Source: Oxyruncus cristatus (Eukaryota; Chordata; Aves; Passeriformes; Cotingidae). From it: DNA of 64,000 nt. Position numbers and translations under genes: made by a program. Shown one piece after another: positions 1 to 11,165 of the stretch. The DNA lies in contig VXAY01002459.1 of the NCBI GenBank assembly GCA_013399855.1, positions 1,333,466 through 1,397,465 of the forward strand. The letters run 5' to 3'. Every line of letters begins with the position of its first letter. Position 1 is the stretch's first letter. The notes beneath the pieces were generated by a model. That model was not told the DNA's origin, did not search any database, and saw only the letters and a list, made by a program, of their open reading frames with translations.

Positions 1-94
1 GGATTGGTATCGGGGGTTGCCCCAGCCCAGGTGCAGCTCCTCAGACTTGATCTTGTTAAACCTCATGAGATTCCCATGGGCCCATTTCTTTCCA
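1..94 (-). mobile_element. CR1 LINE fragment, C-terminal part of ORF2
   Basis: Read on the reverse strand, this stretch translates without a stop into a peptide containing [13 protein letters not shown] and [11 protein letters not shown]. These match the region after the reverse transcriptase core of avian CR1 ORF2, where the family usually has W-A-x-x-N-L-M-x-F-N-K-x-K-C and L-H-L-G-x-G-N-P-x-Y-Q. The element is cut by the left edge of the window and its similarity fades at about base 94. It is a dead, truncated copy. Family knowledge supports the assignment; the exact CR1 subfamily cannot be told. Confidence 0.8.
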
Positions 95-399
95 TGTAAT
101 GTAATGTACATGCTTCAGAGTGATTGTCTATGTTTTACTGAAGCTTCAAACTTTCATCTAGATAGGGAAGAGCTTTTCTTGAAATAAGGATGCTTTGTAA
201 CCTTTTGGTGCACTCTAGAGAGGCGCAGGAGGAACAATAAAATGTTCTTAAGAAAAAATTCCCCGGTGTAATTGTATTGCTGCTGCTAGTACAATAAACC
301 CCAGATGTCTAATTTCAGCTCTGAAGAAGCTGTCTTGTCAGTAATGGGACAGATGGCTTTGCCTTACAACTTTGTCCAGTATGGTCTAGTGTTACTTAC

Positions 400-860
400 A
401 GTTACTTGTGGACCATCATTTCGGAACTGGAAATCACTGTTTGCAACACAGTCTTTCATCAGATCCTAGATGATGCAAGCCTGGGTAACCACTTCTGTGA
501 GTGAGATTTCAGCTTCACCAAAGCCAGTGAGGATGGGAGATTCTCTCTCCACCTCCTTCCTGAAAGATTCCTGCTGTTGGATGCAAAACTGCTGCATGGG
601 CTGCTTTATTTACAGTGACAACACCATACCCCTCTCCTGAGTTCAGTTTGAGCAGGGGAAACAGGAAGCACTCCAGTTTTTTGCCATCTGTTTTGTGGAA
701 TTTCCCTAGGTCCCTATAGCAGCAAGAGTTCTACACAAAGGAAAAATCACAGCCTGCTTTTTCTTCTGAGGGCTGAAAACAGAGTAACATCTTTCTCAGA
801 GGTGCACAATACAGATGAGGAAACGCTCATAGCTTGCAGTGAAGGAAGCTGCATCTGGAA
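400..860 (-). pseudogene. possible decayed exon or gene fragment, unidentified
   Basis: On the reverse strand this block begins after a good splice acceptor (pyrimidine tract ending TTTCTTTAG at 861-870) and ends at a GTAAGT donor-like site (394-399). Inside, protein-like stretches appear in different frames: PDAASFTASYERFLICIVHL near the start, GKFHKTDGKKLECFLFPLL in the middle, and SFRKEVERESPILTGFGEAE near the end. They are separated by frame changes and in-frame stops. This could be an inactivated coding segment. It could instead be a final exon that stops after about 20 codons, followed by 3' untranslated sequence with AATAAA on the reverse strand near 605. It may also be chance. I do not recognise the protein. 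Confidence 0.2.
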
Positions 861-913
861 CTAAAGAAAAAATATCAGTAGGAGGGTGAAAAAATGCTGG
901 AGAGATTCCCAGA

Positions 914-951
914 GTAATGTCTCCATCCTAAAGTGATGTCTCCATCCTCAG
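914..951. repeat. tandem duplication of a 19-bp unit
   Basis: Two adjacent copies share the core ATGTCTCCATCCT and differ at a few bases (GTAATG against GTGATG at the left side). It is a simple local duplication with no visible function. Confidence 0.7.
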
Positions 952-1349
952 AGATTTCTCCACAGAAACCAGAGGGACAAATGACTGGAGCTGATCTGGA
1001 TGTGGGTATGGAGTGACTCCAACATGAATTTTCTGAGATTCTCTCATTCTTGAGCTACCACAAGTCACTTTATGCTACCTCAGAAGCCACAGCAGAATTC
1101 TTCACTGGTTTCACTTTACTCTCTAGATCTGTCCAAAATACCAGAATGATTTCTCATTTCTAACTAAACTTTCCTTGCTGCCTGGTATTTCCTGCTAAGT
1201 AGAAACCTGATGGAAGTTCACTTGTAGATAGATGTGGCCTCCTATTCTGCTCCTATTCCCCACCTTGCTGCTGGTAGTGAGCAGGCAGGTGCCACTGTCA
1301 TCTTTCTAGGGCTTCCCCTACTCCTCACAGCAAAGCAGAGTGTAGATAA

Positions 1350-1936
1350 ACCCATGTCCTGGGCTGCATCCCAAGCAGTGTGGGCAGCAGGGCAGGGAGG
1401 GGATTCTGCCCCTCTGCTCTGCTCTGGTGAGACCCCACCTGCAGTGCTGCCTCCAGCTCTGGGGTCCCAGCACAGGAAGGACATGGACCTGTTGGAGCGA
1501 GTCCAGAGGAGGCCATCAAGGTGATCAGAGGGATGGAGCACCTCTGCTCTGAGGAAAGGCTGAGAGAACTCGGATTGTTCCATCTGGAAAAGAGAAGGCT
1601 TCAGGGTGACTTAATTTTGGCCTTCCAGTGCCCGAAGGAAGCCTTCAAAAAAGACAGAGAAGGACTTTTTACAAGAGCATGTAGTGACACAACAAGGGGG
1701 AATGGCTTCAAACTGAGAGAGATTAGGTTTAGATGAGATATTAAAAAAAAATTCTAAACTGTAAGGGTGGAACAGGTTGCTCAGAGAAGCTGTGTGTGCC
1801 TCATCTCTGAAAGTGTTCAAGGCCAAATTGGATGGAGCTCTGAGCAATCTGGATCATGGCAGGGGAGCTGGAATTAGATGATCTTTAATGTTCCTTCCCA
1901 CCCAGGCCATTCTATGATTCTATGTTTCTATGATAA
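1350..1936 (+). mobile_element. CR1 LINE 3' end (ORF2 C-terminus plus tail)
   Basis: The left part encodes the end of CR1 ORF2 (DMDLLERVQRR, then after a frame change near 1518 IRGMEHLCSEERLRELGLF). The middle matches the segment around the phrase GACACAACAAGGGGGAATGG. The right part ends in the CR1 signature CCATTCTATGATTCTATG at about 1906-1930. The copy is truncated at its 5' end, carries frameshifts and is not able to move by itself. The left boundary is approximate. Confidence 0.92.
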
Positions 1937-2740
1937 GACAATCAGCTACCTCTATTTCCTATGGTTATTTTAGTGATGCTGTTTAGTGAATGGGTTTCCT
2001 TTCTGCAGTACTGTCTATCAGCTCAAGTATTTAACTAGCAAGAAGAAGGCTTCAGAGTAATTGTGCCTTCAAAAAGCTCCAGTGTACTCACAGAAGATTG
2101 ATAAGGTGTTATTAAAAGGCCTTATATCAAATAGCACAAATTAATTATATTTAAACACTGAATGAAGCTGACTTCTGTCAGAATTTTTGTCCAGGATTGA
2201 AGACTGAACAACACAGCAAGATGAATTAAAGATATGCCCTCAGTGGAAGAACTATGCAGTTAAAAGTCTCATCAGCATTGTTATAAAAGTGTACAAAATA
2301 ACTTCAGAAACTTTAATAATCTTATTGATCTGCATTTTTAAACAAGAAATTTCAAAAAAGGAAGGCAAAAATAAGATAACTTAGTTTAAGGCAGTAGTAT
2401 CAGTGTTTTATTTGAAAAATAACTGAAAAGCTTTCAGTTTTTTCCTCAACTATGAAATCATTACAGAACTTGTTACTAAAGTCACACTAATAAAAAGAAA
2501 ATAAATATTCTTTTTCTTAGAAAAAGAGAAAGGCACATAAAAGCTTCTAATTGATTTAAAAATGAAGATTCAGTCTTAAAGTTTTAGGTGCCTATATCAC
2601 CCAGAGCCCTAGGAGTAGGTTAATTTCTGGGATTTCATACCTCCAGAAGTGAATTCTGAGGGGGAAAAAAACCCAAACAAGAGAAAACAAGTTGTTGAGC
2701 AAAAGAAACCACATACTCCACAAAAATAAACTGTAGTGTT
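1937..2740. other. non-genic A+T-rich stretch
   Basis: Unique-looking sequence with many short A and T runs. I see no repeat family, no splice-bounded open segment and no RNA gene here. Confidence 0.6.
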
Positions 2741-2808
2741 AGTGGAAAGCTGGACAGGTGACCTACAGAAGTCCTTCCAACCAAAACTACTCTGTGACTC
2801 CGTGATTC
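2741..2808 (+). mobile_element. CR1 LINE 3'-end remnant
   Basis: A short piece matching only the last part of CR1: the phrase TCCTTCCAACCAAAACTACT followed by CTGTGACTCCGTGATTC. Divergence from the usual CR1 end suggests an old copy. Confidence 0.75.
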
Positions 2809-3228
2809 ATCCAGCCCTCAAAAATCACAGCCCACAACAATCCACTTTGGGTTATCCTTGCCTTGCCAAATGCTGCATGTCAATGCAGTGACATGTGGAA
2901 TGAACTGTATTTCATGATGGTTAATACCAGGCCCAGATGTGACCTCATAGCACTGGCACAGAGGAAAACAGCAGCATTGCAAGCCAGGGGAACTTTCCTT
3001 AAGGCCAGTGGAGAACCCTCTAGCAGAAGATAACCATCCACTTTATCATTATGAAAGCAAATGAGATAGGACTAGCTGCATCAGTTCCAAAATCAACACA
3101 ATTAACGTGGAAGGAAGAAGTACATGAGTAGAACTCAGAGCTATAGGGTTATCCATACTGAGGGAACATGAGATTTACTGTATCAGTAAGTAAATCAGAA
3201 AAATAAGAAGAAAACTCATATCACTTAC

Positions 3229-3319
3229 TTTTCAAAACATCATGAAGGTTCTGGAAGGCGTCCTTTGGAAAAACAAAAAACACATACCGCTCGCTTGAAT
3301 ATTGCTTCACATTCAAAGC
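3229..3319 (-). other. candidate internal exon, 91 bp, unidentified protein
   Basis: On the reverse strand a 91-bp segment lies between an acceptor (GCCTTTGTAG) and a strong donor (A/GTAAGT). One frame is open across it and gives a peptide with the stretch YSSERYVFFVFPKDAFQNLH, which alternates hydrophobic and charged residues as in a folded domain. A second frame meets a stop just before the donor and the third stops at once. The segment keeps three CpG dinucleotides in CpG-poor surroundings, which would fit selection. A possible preceding exon lies at 3904-3938 and a possible following acceptor at 861. I cannot name the protein. It may be a pseudo-exon. Confidence 0.3.
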
Positions 3320-3903
3320 CTACAAAGGCAAAGCAAATAATATTTGGGAAGATAAATGATGGAACAGCCATTACTTCTGGAAGGAAAATGTAGGCAGGTA
3401 ACATCAGAAGCCACAAACAGCTTTTGTAAGGACCATAATTGGACTACACTTTGGAAAGTATTAGTGGTACCTTATAGCATGGTCGAGGCTGTCAGCAATG
3501 TGGTGAAAATTATGAACTAGGTATGAACCTACTGCACTGCAGCTGCCAGTGGCTTTCAGCTTGACTAGCTGTAAGGCCATTTCCCACACAGGGAGCAGGA
3601 TTGTGTGTGGATGTCATGTCCTCAGCACTGACAGGCAGACGCACTCCTGTTGCTCTGCACTACTCAATAATTCAGACAACTTCACTGGTGTTTCTGAAAA
3701 GGGTCCCAGCACAGCTGCTCTTCACCCATAGAGCACTTACTTATAAGTTATGGACATTAATGAAACAAAATGTCAGTAGGCTTGAATACAGAAGGAGTCT
3801 TTGTGTTCATTCTTAGCAGACTTTTTTTTTGGTCGTGAACCTATCAGTGCTACTGACAAAAGGGAAATAACAAATATCTGCCAGTCAGGAATGCAGAGAT
3901 TAC

Positions 3904-3938
3904 CTTTTCACTTAGAAATGCTGTGAATACTGGGGAGA
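3904..3938 (-). other. candidate short exon upstream of 3229-3319
   Basis: Reverse-strand segment between an acceptor (CTGTGTAG, or CCCCAG nine bases further in) and an AAAAG/GTAATC donor. In the frame that joins 3229-3319 in phase, it reads SPVFTAFLSEK. It is short, so chance is a real alternative. Confidence 0.15.
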
Positions 3939-3957
3939 CTACACAGATAGAATTTAT

Positions 3958-3982
3958 ATTTTTATATATATATATATATGAA
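3958..3982. repeat. (TA)n microsatellite
   Basis: A nearly pure alternating TA run, imperfect at both ends, in A+T-rich DNA. Confidence 0.8.
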
Positions 3983-5734
3983 TATATACAAAAAAAAGCA
4001 GGAAAAATGGTCATAACTTTCAGAATTGCTGCTGTTCTGGAGATGTGGAGAAAATAAGAAAGACTATTATCTCAGAATGCTTAGGAAAGCATGTTTCAAA
4101 TTGCCGTTATCATTGTAAAAGGTCTCTCAGTATTAAATCAGTTTTTACTGTAGAAGACATAAGAATGTTTCTTGGTGCACTAACAATAGTAATGGCACAG
4201 AAACACACACCCACACAAGAGTTTATGTACAAATGTCTAGCACAAAGGCTGGAGACAGTCGACAATGCTGACAAATGATGAGCACTTAAAGCTTGCTGTG
4301 TACACCAGGAAATACAAGCCAAGCAGACACACTGAAAACTCCGAAGTCCCCTCCAGCAAACTATGTCTCCTATGCTGTTTTTGCTTAGTCCCCCAGTATA
4401 AGCTTAGTACCAATATTTTTATAGATACCATTCCTATCAGAACCATTCTCACCTTGACAGGGTAACACAGAGTGATGGGCAGCAAATAAACAAACATAAA
4501 TTTAATTTTGCGTGAGTTATGCTTTGGATATATAATCACCACTGCCTTGTTGAGCACAGAGGAGCTAATAGAGTCTATGTTCCCAGCTTAGCTACTCCAG
4601 CTTAGTAAAACAGCTATGTGGACCCAAGCCAGGGAGTTATGCTCACACACCGAGGCTCTGCAAACAAATGAAGCACTTGCAAATGTGTGTAACTGCACTC
4701 TTTAGCAGATCTGGCCTCATGTGACTAATATTTCTTTCCAGAATCCACTGTTCTCTTGTATTCTGTTATGTTCAATGTTAATTTTCCCTTGATTTTAAAG
4801 TATATATTTACTTCTTGGACTGTTAAGCAGTATATTAAACCTTCAATAAATGCCACTAATTCCTACACCCACAGAAATATAATTTGCTCCAATGTTTTAA
4901 TCCAATCTGTACTGCATTGACAAGAAAGGTTATTTGCCAATGTTTTGAAGTCAGGCAGGGTGAGAAGGAAAAGTCTTTACATTTTCCAAGTTTATATCTA
5001 GGCCCCAGATGGAAACAATTCTACAACAAAAGAATGAAATCTGGTAGGATATTCTTGAGATCTTGTAAGTTCAGCAGCACGTCACTGGTACTGAGGCCAA
5101 TTTTCCACAAGACTGATTTGAATTGCAGAAAAGAGGAGGAGAAGAAGGCCAAGTGGAATTCTAAGTTAACCCATAACATGCTGCAGTCTAGAATTAACTG
5201 GGAATTTTATATGAAGCAACACAAATTATATAATTAAGTCAGGTTACATGTTTGCCTCAGTTGTTAATATTGAATGATAATATATGTGCTTGTGGTTTTT
5301 TAAAGGAAAAGCCTTCAGCACTTTAAGGTAAGTGAATGATGCGAGTTTCTGTTACTGATTACGGTACTTAGAGTACTTTAGAAGATCTGTATTTATAATC
5401 CCAACATTTATCTTTGACATCAGAGTCTTCAATCTGCAAGACTTAAAAGCTTCATACATTTTGTTGCAAAAATCTACCATTGAAGCAAATAACTGATACC
5501 CCCTATCAGCCCACATATCTTTCAAAATAGATTGTTATACTAATCAGTGAATGAAAACAAAAGGCCTTTTAAAGCCTGCCAGCAAAGATGGAATGAATTA
5601 CTTCTAAAATGCAAGACTGCAGAGCTGGTAGCTTGCTAAGTAATCATTCTTGGGGACTATTTGCCTTTCACAGTTCTGAAAAAAGTTTCATGGTAAAATT
5701 AACATCCAATTTAACATCTGTTTCCTAGCAGAGG

Positions 5735-5855
5735 AAGGATAGTCTTGTGGATTAAAGCTGAGGACTTCTGGACTCAGATTTCCCGGGGAGCTTTGGCCAA
5801 ATCACTTAATCTCCCTCTGCTCTGTTCTTTGCAAGTAAAATGGGGGAGAAAAATG
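5735..5855 (+). mobile_element. ancient tRNA-derived SINE, MIR-like
   Basis: The order of motifs matches a MIR or related core-SINE: a box-A-like TAGTCTTGTGG near 5740, then GGACTCAGATTTCC where the box B region belongs, then TTGGCCAAATCACTTAATCT, and finally GTAAAATGGGGG. These correspond to the well-known MIR phrases about a TTGGGCAAGTCACTTAAC core and a TGTAAAATGGGG segment. The copy is worn by substitutions and small indels, so it is old. A closely related amniote SINE family is possible. Confidence 0.7.
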
Positions 5856-5860
5856 TTTCC

Positions 5861-7540
5861 TTGGGCTGCTTTTGTCACTTGTAATGAAAGCTTTTGTGGT
5901 GGAGGTTGTGTCTTGTATGGGGGGACACAGCTCTCGTGACCAGGTGGTTCTGAACCAGGTCCTTTGGGCCCTGCTGTACAAAAAAATGAAAAAAAGTCTT
6001 CAGAGAACACGCTGATGTATCACACGCTCTGGGAGTTATATCAGATACACTAGAGCTCTCAGAAAAAAAGGTCAGTAACACAGGTTCTGATCAATGACTT
6101 GGGAATTTTCTCATGAAACTACCAGGGCTTTCATGAGTTCTGTGACTGTTTGTTGTTCGGAAAAAACATTGTGACAGAATATCACCCTCCACAAGGATTC
6201 AGTGAACTCAAACAGATAGAAATTATCAAAACTAAAGCAAGTGAATGTAATTCATTAGGTGTGAGAAGAGCTTTCAGCTTGGGTAGCTTGTTTACTTTGA
6301 AAAGATTCAAGCCTAGGTGACTTCCAGACACAAAGCCAAAAAAACTGAGGCTGAGTCCAGGCCACTGGAACTAGAAATAATTTTTCAAATTATTGTCTTC
6401 TCCCAAAGCAGGGGGTTTTCCCACATCACTTATAACATCAAGCATCCCATTCTTAAAAAAATCACTTATATTGGTTTAAATATTGGTTAGAAAATTTCAA
6501 ACTGAAATAATTAATGGGTGAATAAGGAGATGTATGAATCAGCTTGAGACTGAGACAAAAAGCTAAATATCCAAAATATTTCAAACATGACAATACAAAA
6601 AAAAAAAAAGGTGGATTTTGAACATTATGAAGTAAAACAGGTCTTTATATTTATTTTTGTAGAAATTTCTTGGCTTTTTCATACCAATAGATAATACTAA
6701 CTTTCTACAAATGTGCTTTCCTGAATGTTGAAATTCTTGGTGGGTGGAATATGATGTTTGATTATCTACTCCACATTGCAAATTTGGGTCAATCAACCTG
6801 CTACTCAACTTCTTCCACTGTAAATAGATTCACTGAACAGAACTGAAGCCAAATAGGAACACTGAAGAGAGAATCCTGTTCTAAAGCTACAGATGAAGAC
6901 TCTGGTCTAAAGATAATAATTCTTATCTCTCATTCCCTCCTCTATTCCTGGCAGTCCATGCAAAATGGCATGAAAAGCAGAAGTCAGGGAGCAGTGAACT
7001 AAAATGAAGGCAGAGGGGCACAAGGGCACACACAAAACGGAGAAGACACAGCGAGTTAAGTGAATGTCCATCTCATCTCAGGAATTTTCATGTTTGTGCA
7101 GTTCTTCAAAGCTGGTTCAAGCAGAAAACAGTTAAATGGAGCATAACCAGAAATGAACTAATCAGTTGTTTTGTACTTATTACTGCTCAGGTCAGCATAG
7201 CATTTCTGTATTTTGATACATTTTTAATCTCGCTTTTCAAGCAAAAATGATTTTACTATTCTGACACAAAGCTCACCCTCCAGAACCATTTTTTTTTAAA
7301 AAAAAAAGGTTTCACATTTTAGAGAAAAAAAGTAAGACTGTAACTAGAGCTAAAGAGATGTAAAAATATATTTTACACAAACATTTATACGACTGTTTAA
7401 GTTCTATATTTTGAATTTTGATACTGACAACACGTGTCATCGCCAGAAATGTATTGCAGATATGTTTATAAAAGAGTTTAAAATGTATAGTCACGAAAGC
7501 TACATTGTGATCAGTGTTTGTGCATAAAAATACTTCAGCA
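5861..7540. other. non-genic stretch
   Basis: Unique A+T-rich sequence with a poly-A run at 6598-6609 and a T-then-A run near 7290-7308. No recognised repeat family or gene. Confidence 0.55.
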
Positions 7541-7598
7541 GGGTTTGAACCACGTGACCTAGAGAGGTTTCTTCCAACCTAAACTATTCTGTGATCTT
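7541..7598 (+). mobile_element. CR1 LINE 3'-end remnant
   Basis: A short match to the last part of CR1, with the phrase TTCTTCCAACCTAAACTATT followed by CTGTGATC. The element is heavily truncated. Confidence 0.75.
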
Positions 7599-10500
7599 AT
7601 CAAAATAAATTTTTATGAGTTATTTGTTGTTGACACCAACAATTTGTGTCTAATCAGTGGGGAGATTCCTCTCATGTGACTCATTTTAAATCAAAAGGGC
7701 TTATCAAGTAGTGTAAGCTTCCCACAATCAAACCATGAGCAAAGAATTCTCCAAAATAAGTTTTACGGTGACCTACTCAGGCAATGACAATATTGGTGGA
7801 AATTGTAAGAAAACACAATCAGGATGGAGAAAAAACTAAAAAAAACCCAAACAGATAAATCACCAGTGACAATTTGTATGACACAGTATGTGAAGAAATG
7901 GAGAAATCCTAAGACCCCAGAGCCAATTTTTTCTGTTTTTCTTAAAAATATTTTTGCATTTCTTTGAAATGCCAAATTATTTAGTTTCATTATTTACACA
8001 TTTTGCTGATCTATGGAAAGTTATGTTACAAATAATAAACTTTGTTGGAAAAAGTTCAGGTTCTGCAGCTTTTAAACACTTTGACTAGTACCTATTAATT
8101 TAAAGTTGTGCCACTGGAATAAGTAAAATTGTTCTCCTCAGTACTTGTTTGCAATATGAAGTCAAGCTCTAATAATAGCCTTATTTCTCCAGACTTTTCT
8201 CTTGTATTTACATTGTGTGGTTCATCATGATTTGAATTATAAAACAGTTTGTGCACAGAAAAAGATTGGCACTGGATGGCAACGAGCAGAAACCTATATA
8301 ACATCTTGCACAAGGTGTTTACAACGTCATCACCTTCTTTTATCTCTTCAATTTATTAACCATAAAGAAAAATAAGAGTGAGAGCAGAAAAGATAAGACC
8401 CAGAAAAACGTAGTGGGCACAGTATGTGTTAAAGACAGCTCTCGTGTACATAGTTAAAGCTGTTGGCTGAAACATGCCATGAGTCATGTTCCATTATAGT
8501 AGCGAAGTGTCAGCCAGCAAAATCTGAAGTACAACCCAGATTTCTCCTCCTCTAAGCAGACTGCAACCTAATGAAATTAAAATATATAGAGAGAAGCTGG
8601 ATCTAAAGCACAAAATAACCGAACTATGATTTCAGTCTTTCATTCTAAACAGTTGAGGGAGACGTGGGGTCTAACGGTCTGGTTCCTCTTGAACGCAAAG
8701 TGAAAGGAGACACCCCTACAAAACTCAGGCTGAACTCCGAGCTTTTGCACTTGGTGTTCTCCCTGGCATATGGAAACTGTTGCTCTTTACAGAGCAATAA
8801 AGGCTGGCTCTTAGGCAGAGTCCTTCCCGTTTCAAAATACTTCACTCAAATAGTTAATCCCTAACACCAATTCCATTGAGTGTTCTCCATGATCTTTATG
8901 AATAGAACTGTTTGCCCACATGCATCAGAGTGTACCTTGAATCAATTCTAAATAAAGGATAGGAAAAAATGATATTAAGAAGATGATGAAATGGAAGTTT
9001 GCCAATGGGAGGAGTACATAGTTCACAGACATGATGAAAATTCAGCATGGAATCAAAACAAAAAGTGAGGTTTAATTAGTCTCCAAAGGTATGACTACAT
9101 TTTTAAAATCTGAAAACCACTCTCCTGTGTATATCGTTGAGTGAAGAAATTCAGACCCATAAGATTACAGAGAATATCTGTGATATGGATCCATCTACAG
9201 TTTGAATTTTCCTCCCTTTTCAAAACTCTTTATTTACAGCTGCTTTTACAGTTTAGATTTCTTTACAGAATTCTTTCAAAATAATGAACTTCAGACTAGC
9301 CCTAGGAAGGGCAAAAGAAACCCGGATTTCCTCATTTATATGCTACTCTGCTTTTTTTTTTTTTTCAAAAAAAAAAATTGATTGTTAGCTTCCTTTCTAT
9401 AACAGAACATTTAATATTTTAATCCCTGTTTAGCTTGGGCTCACTAGTCTTTTAAAACTATCAAACATTTTCTTTAGATATAAATATTTTTCCTTAGAAA
9501 CCTCTCTGTTTATGATTCCATTTTGCAGAAAGTCTTTGTTTCTGGGCTAAAAGGCAGTTCTTGCTTGCTTGCTTGCTTTTTTTTCTTGCTTGCTTTATTG
9601 ATTTTCTGTTTTTTCTCTTTCTCATTCTCTGTCTCTCTCTTTCTCTCTCTTTTTTTTTTTTTTTTGATTTTAGGAATGTTGAATCACAGAAGCATCTCAT
9701 TTAATAATTCTCTTTTTTTTAGTCCAGAATAAAACACAGCAATTGAGGTTCATTTGAAATGTCTTTTTTTTTATAGTTTAGACTGCCACAGCACTGTACA
9801 ATGCATGTAAAAGAAGGCAGTTAAGTGCAGGCTTCCTAGCACCCTTCCATTACCTAGAACACTGACCATATATTAAGGGTAGTGTACATAATCACACCCC
9901 TCAGCCATATTTGCTTGTAAATATTAGGAGACAGTCACACCACACCAGCAAGGGGTTGTTGACCAAACCATAAATAAAGAGAAGTTTAAAACAGACACAG
10001 AAACTTTGAGGCTGGTACTCTTCTGTGCCATACCAGTTTTAGCTAAGTTAAACTCCAGTAATGTGAATTGTATCCATCTAAATTTACCCAGTGTGACAAG
10101 GAAACACTTTATTGACAGATCTAAAATCCTTCTTTCTCAGAAGAGAAGGATTTCTTCACGGAATTTATACATTATTTGTACTGCAGCGGTCCCTAGATGT
10201 TCAATAATGGATGGGGAACTGGTTTCATCCAGCAGGAGAGGACAATGTGACAGTTGTCCCCTGGAACATCAGAGCAGTGAACCTTTCTCCCCAAAACTAT
10301 AAGTAAAGCAGACATACTATTATGTGCTTCCCCAAGGGACAAGAACGAATAAACATGGCCAAAGCTTTCAATCCCGTGAGAGAGACATGAGGAGAAGCCA
10401 AGGCAATGTTTTCAAAATAATGGTGCATATTCTGCTGAAGAAGAGACTGAAAGACTGTAGAGAAGTGTCCTGTGTAGCTTTTTACACTTAAAATTCTCTA

Positions 10501-10867
10501 CAGCTGCTGTGCCCAAAAGGGCAGCAATGGATAGAAGACATGGGGGTTGATGGGATGTTTGCTGATTGCATCAGTTTCGCTGAAGAATTTCTCATGGTCT
10601 TTCCAGAAGAAAGGGCTTTCCCATTCAATTCAAGAGATGAGATAGGACAGAGCTTCTGCTTTGGGCCTAGAAAAGAACATAAATAGTAAATCAAGGAGAG
10701 ACCTTTAACAGCTGGCAAACTCCTGTATAGCCACAGTTGCCAAACATCGCAATTAATTTTTCAGGAAGGAAAAAAAACCCAAGGATTTGAATACTCAGAG
10801 AATTAAAAAAAGGAGAAGGAAACAGATGTCATCAACATATCCAAGTACGTGTGTGAGATGCAGCACT
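7599..10867. other. non-genic stretch with low-complexity tracts
   Basis: Unique A+T-rich sequence. It holds a T-run/A-run pair at about 9352-9378 and the pyrimidine tract at 9557-9665, listed separately. No gene or repeat family recognised. Confidence 0.5.
9557..9665. repeat. pyrimidine-rich low-complexity tract with (TTGC)n start
   Basis: Begins with four to five TTGC units, passes through a second TTGC cluster and a T-rich CT stretch, and ends in about 17 T's. Long open frames crossing it on both strands are artefacts of the base composition. Confidence 0.8.
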
Positions 10868-11165
10868 GTAGAATCATAACTGTCTTGAATTGATATGGAC
10901 CCATAAGAACCATCAAGCCCAACTCCCTGCTCCTCACAGGACTTTGTATCAGAAAACAGGGCATCATCCAGATGCTCCTTGAACTCTGGAAGGCTTGATG
11001 TCATGACCACTACCCTGGGGAGCCTGTTCCAGTGGCTGACAGTCCTGTCAGTGAAGAATCTTTTCCTAGTGTCTAATTTGAAGTTCTCCTGATGCAGCTC
11101 CATTCCATTTCCTCAAGTCCTATCACTGGTCACCAGAGAGAGAAGAATCCTCTAAGTCCTTCAGA
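10868..11165 (-). mobile_element. CR1 LINE 3' end
   Basis: The reverse strand encodes the end of CR1 ORF2, with the conserved FFTDRTVSHWNRLPR stretch, then the 3' untranslated part. The 3' tip is on the left at TAGAATCATAACTG. The ORF2 part is open for about 50 codons but lacks the catalytic region. Boundaries are approximate. Confidence 0.88.

Larger units (their letters stand above)
2809..5734. other. non-genic stretch with a few candidate exons
   Basis: Mostly unique A+T-rich DNA. It contains an A+T dinucleotide run at about 3958-3982 and the reverse-strand candidate exons at 3229-3319 and 3904-3938, listed separately. A 22-bp segment at 5306-5327 on the plus strand lies between a TTTTTTAAAG acceptor and a perfect AAG/GTAAGT donor, but it is too short to judge. 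No recognised gene. Confidence 0.5.

Noticed and set aside
1234..1583. Overlapping frames on both strands near the left CR1
   Set aside because: They are CR1 ORF2 sequence and its antisense shadow.
9494..9732. Lys/Arg/Glu-rich reverse frame and Phe/Leu/Ser-rich plus frame
   Set aside because: Both are translations of the pyrimidine-rich low-complexity tract.
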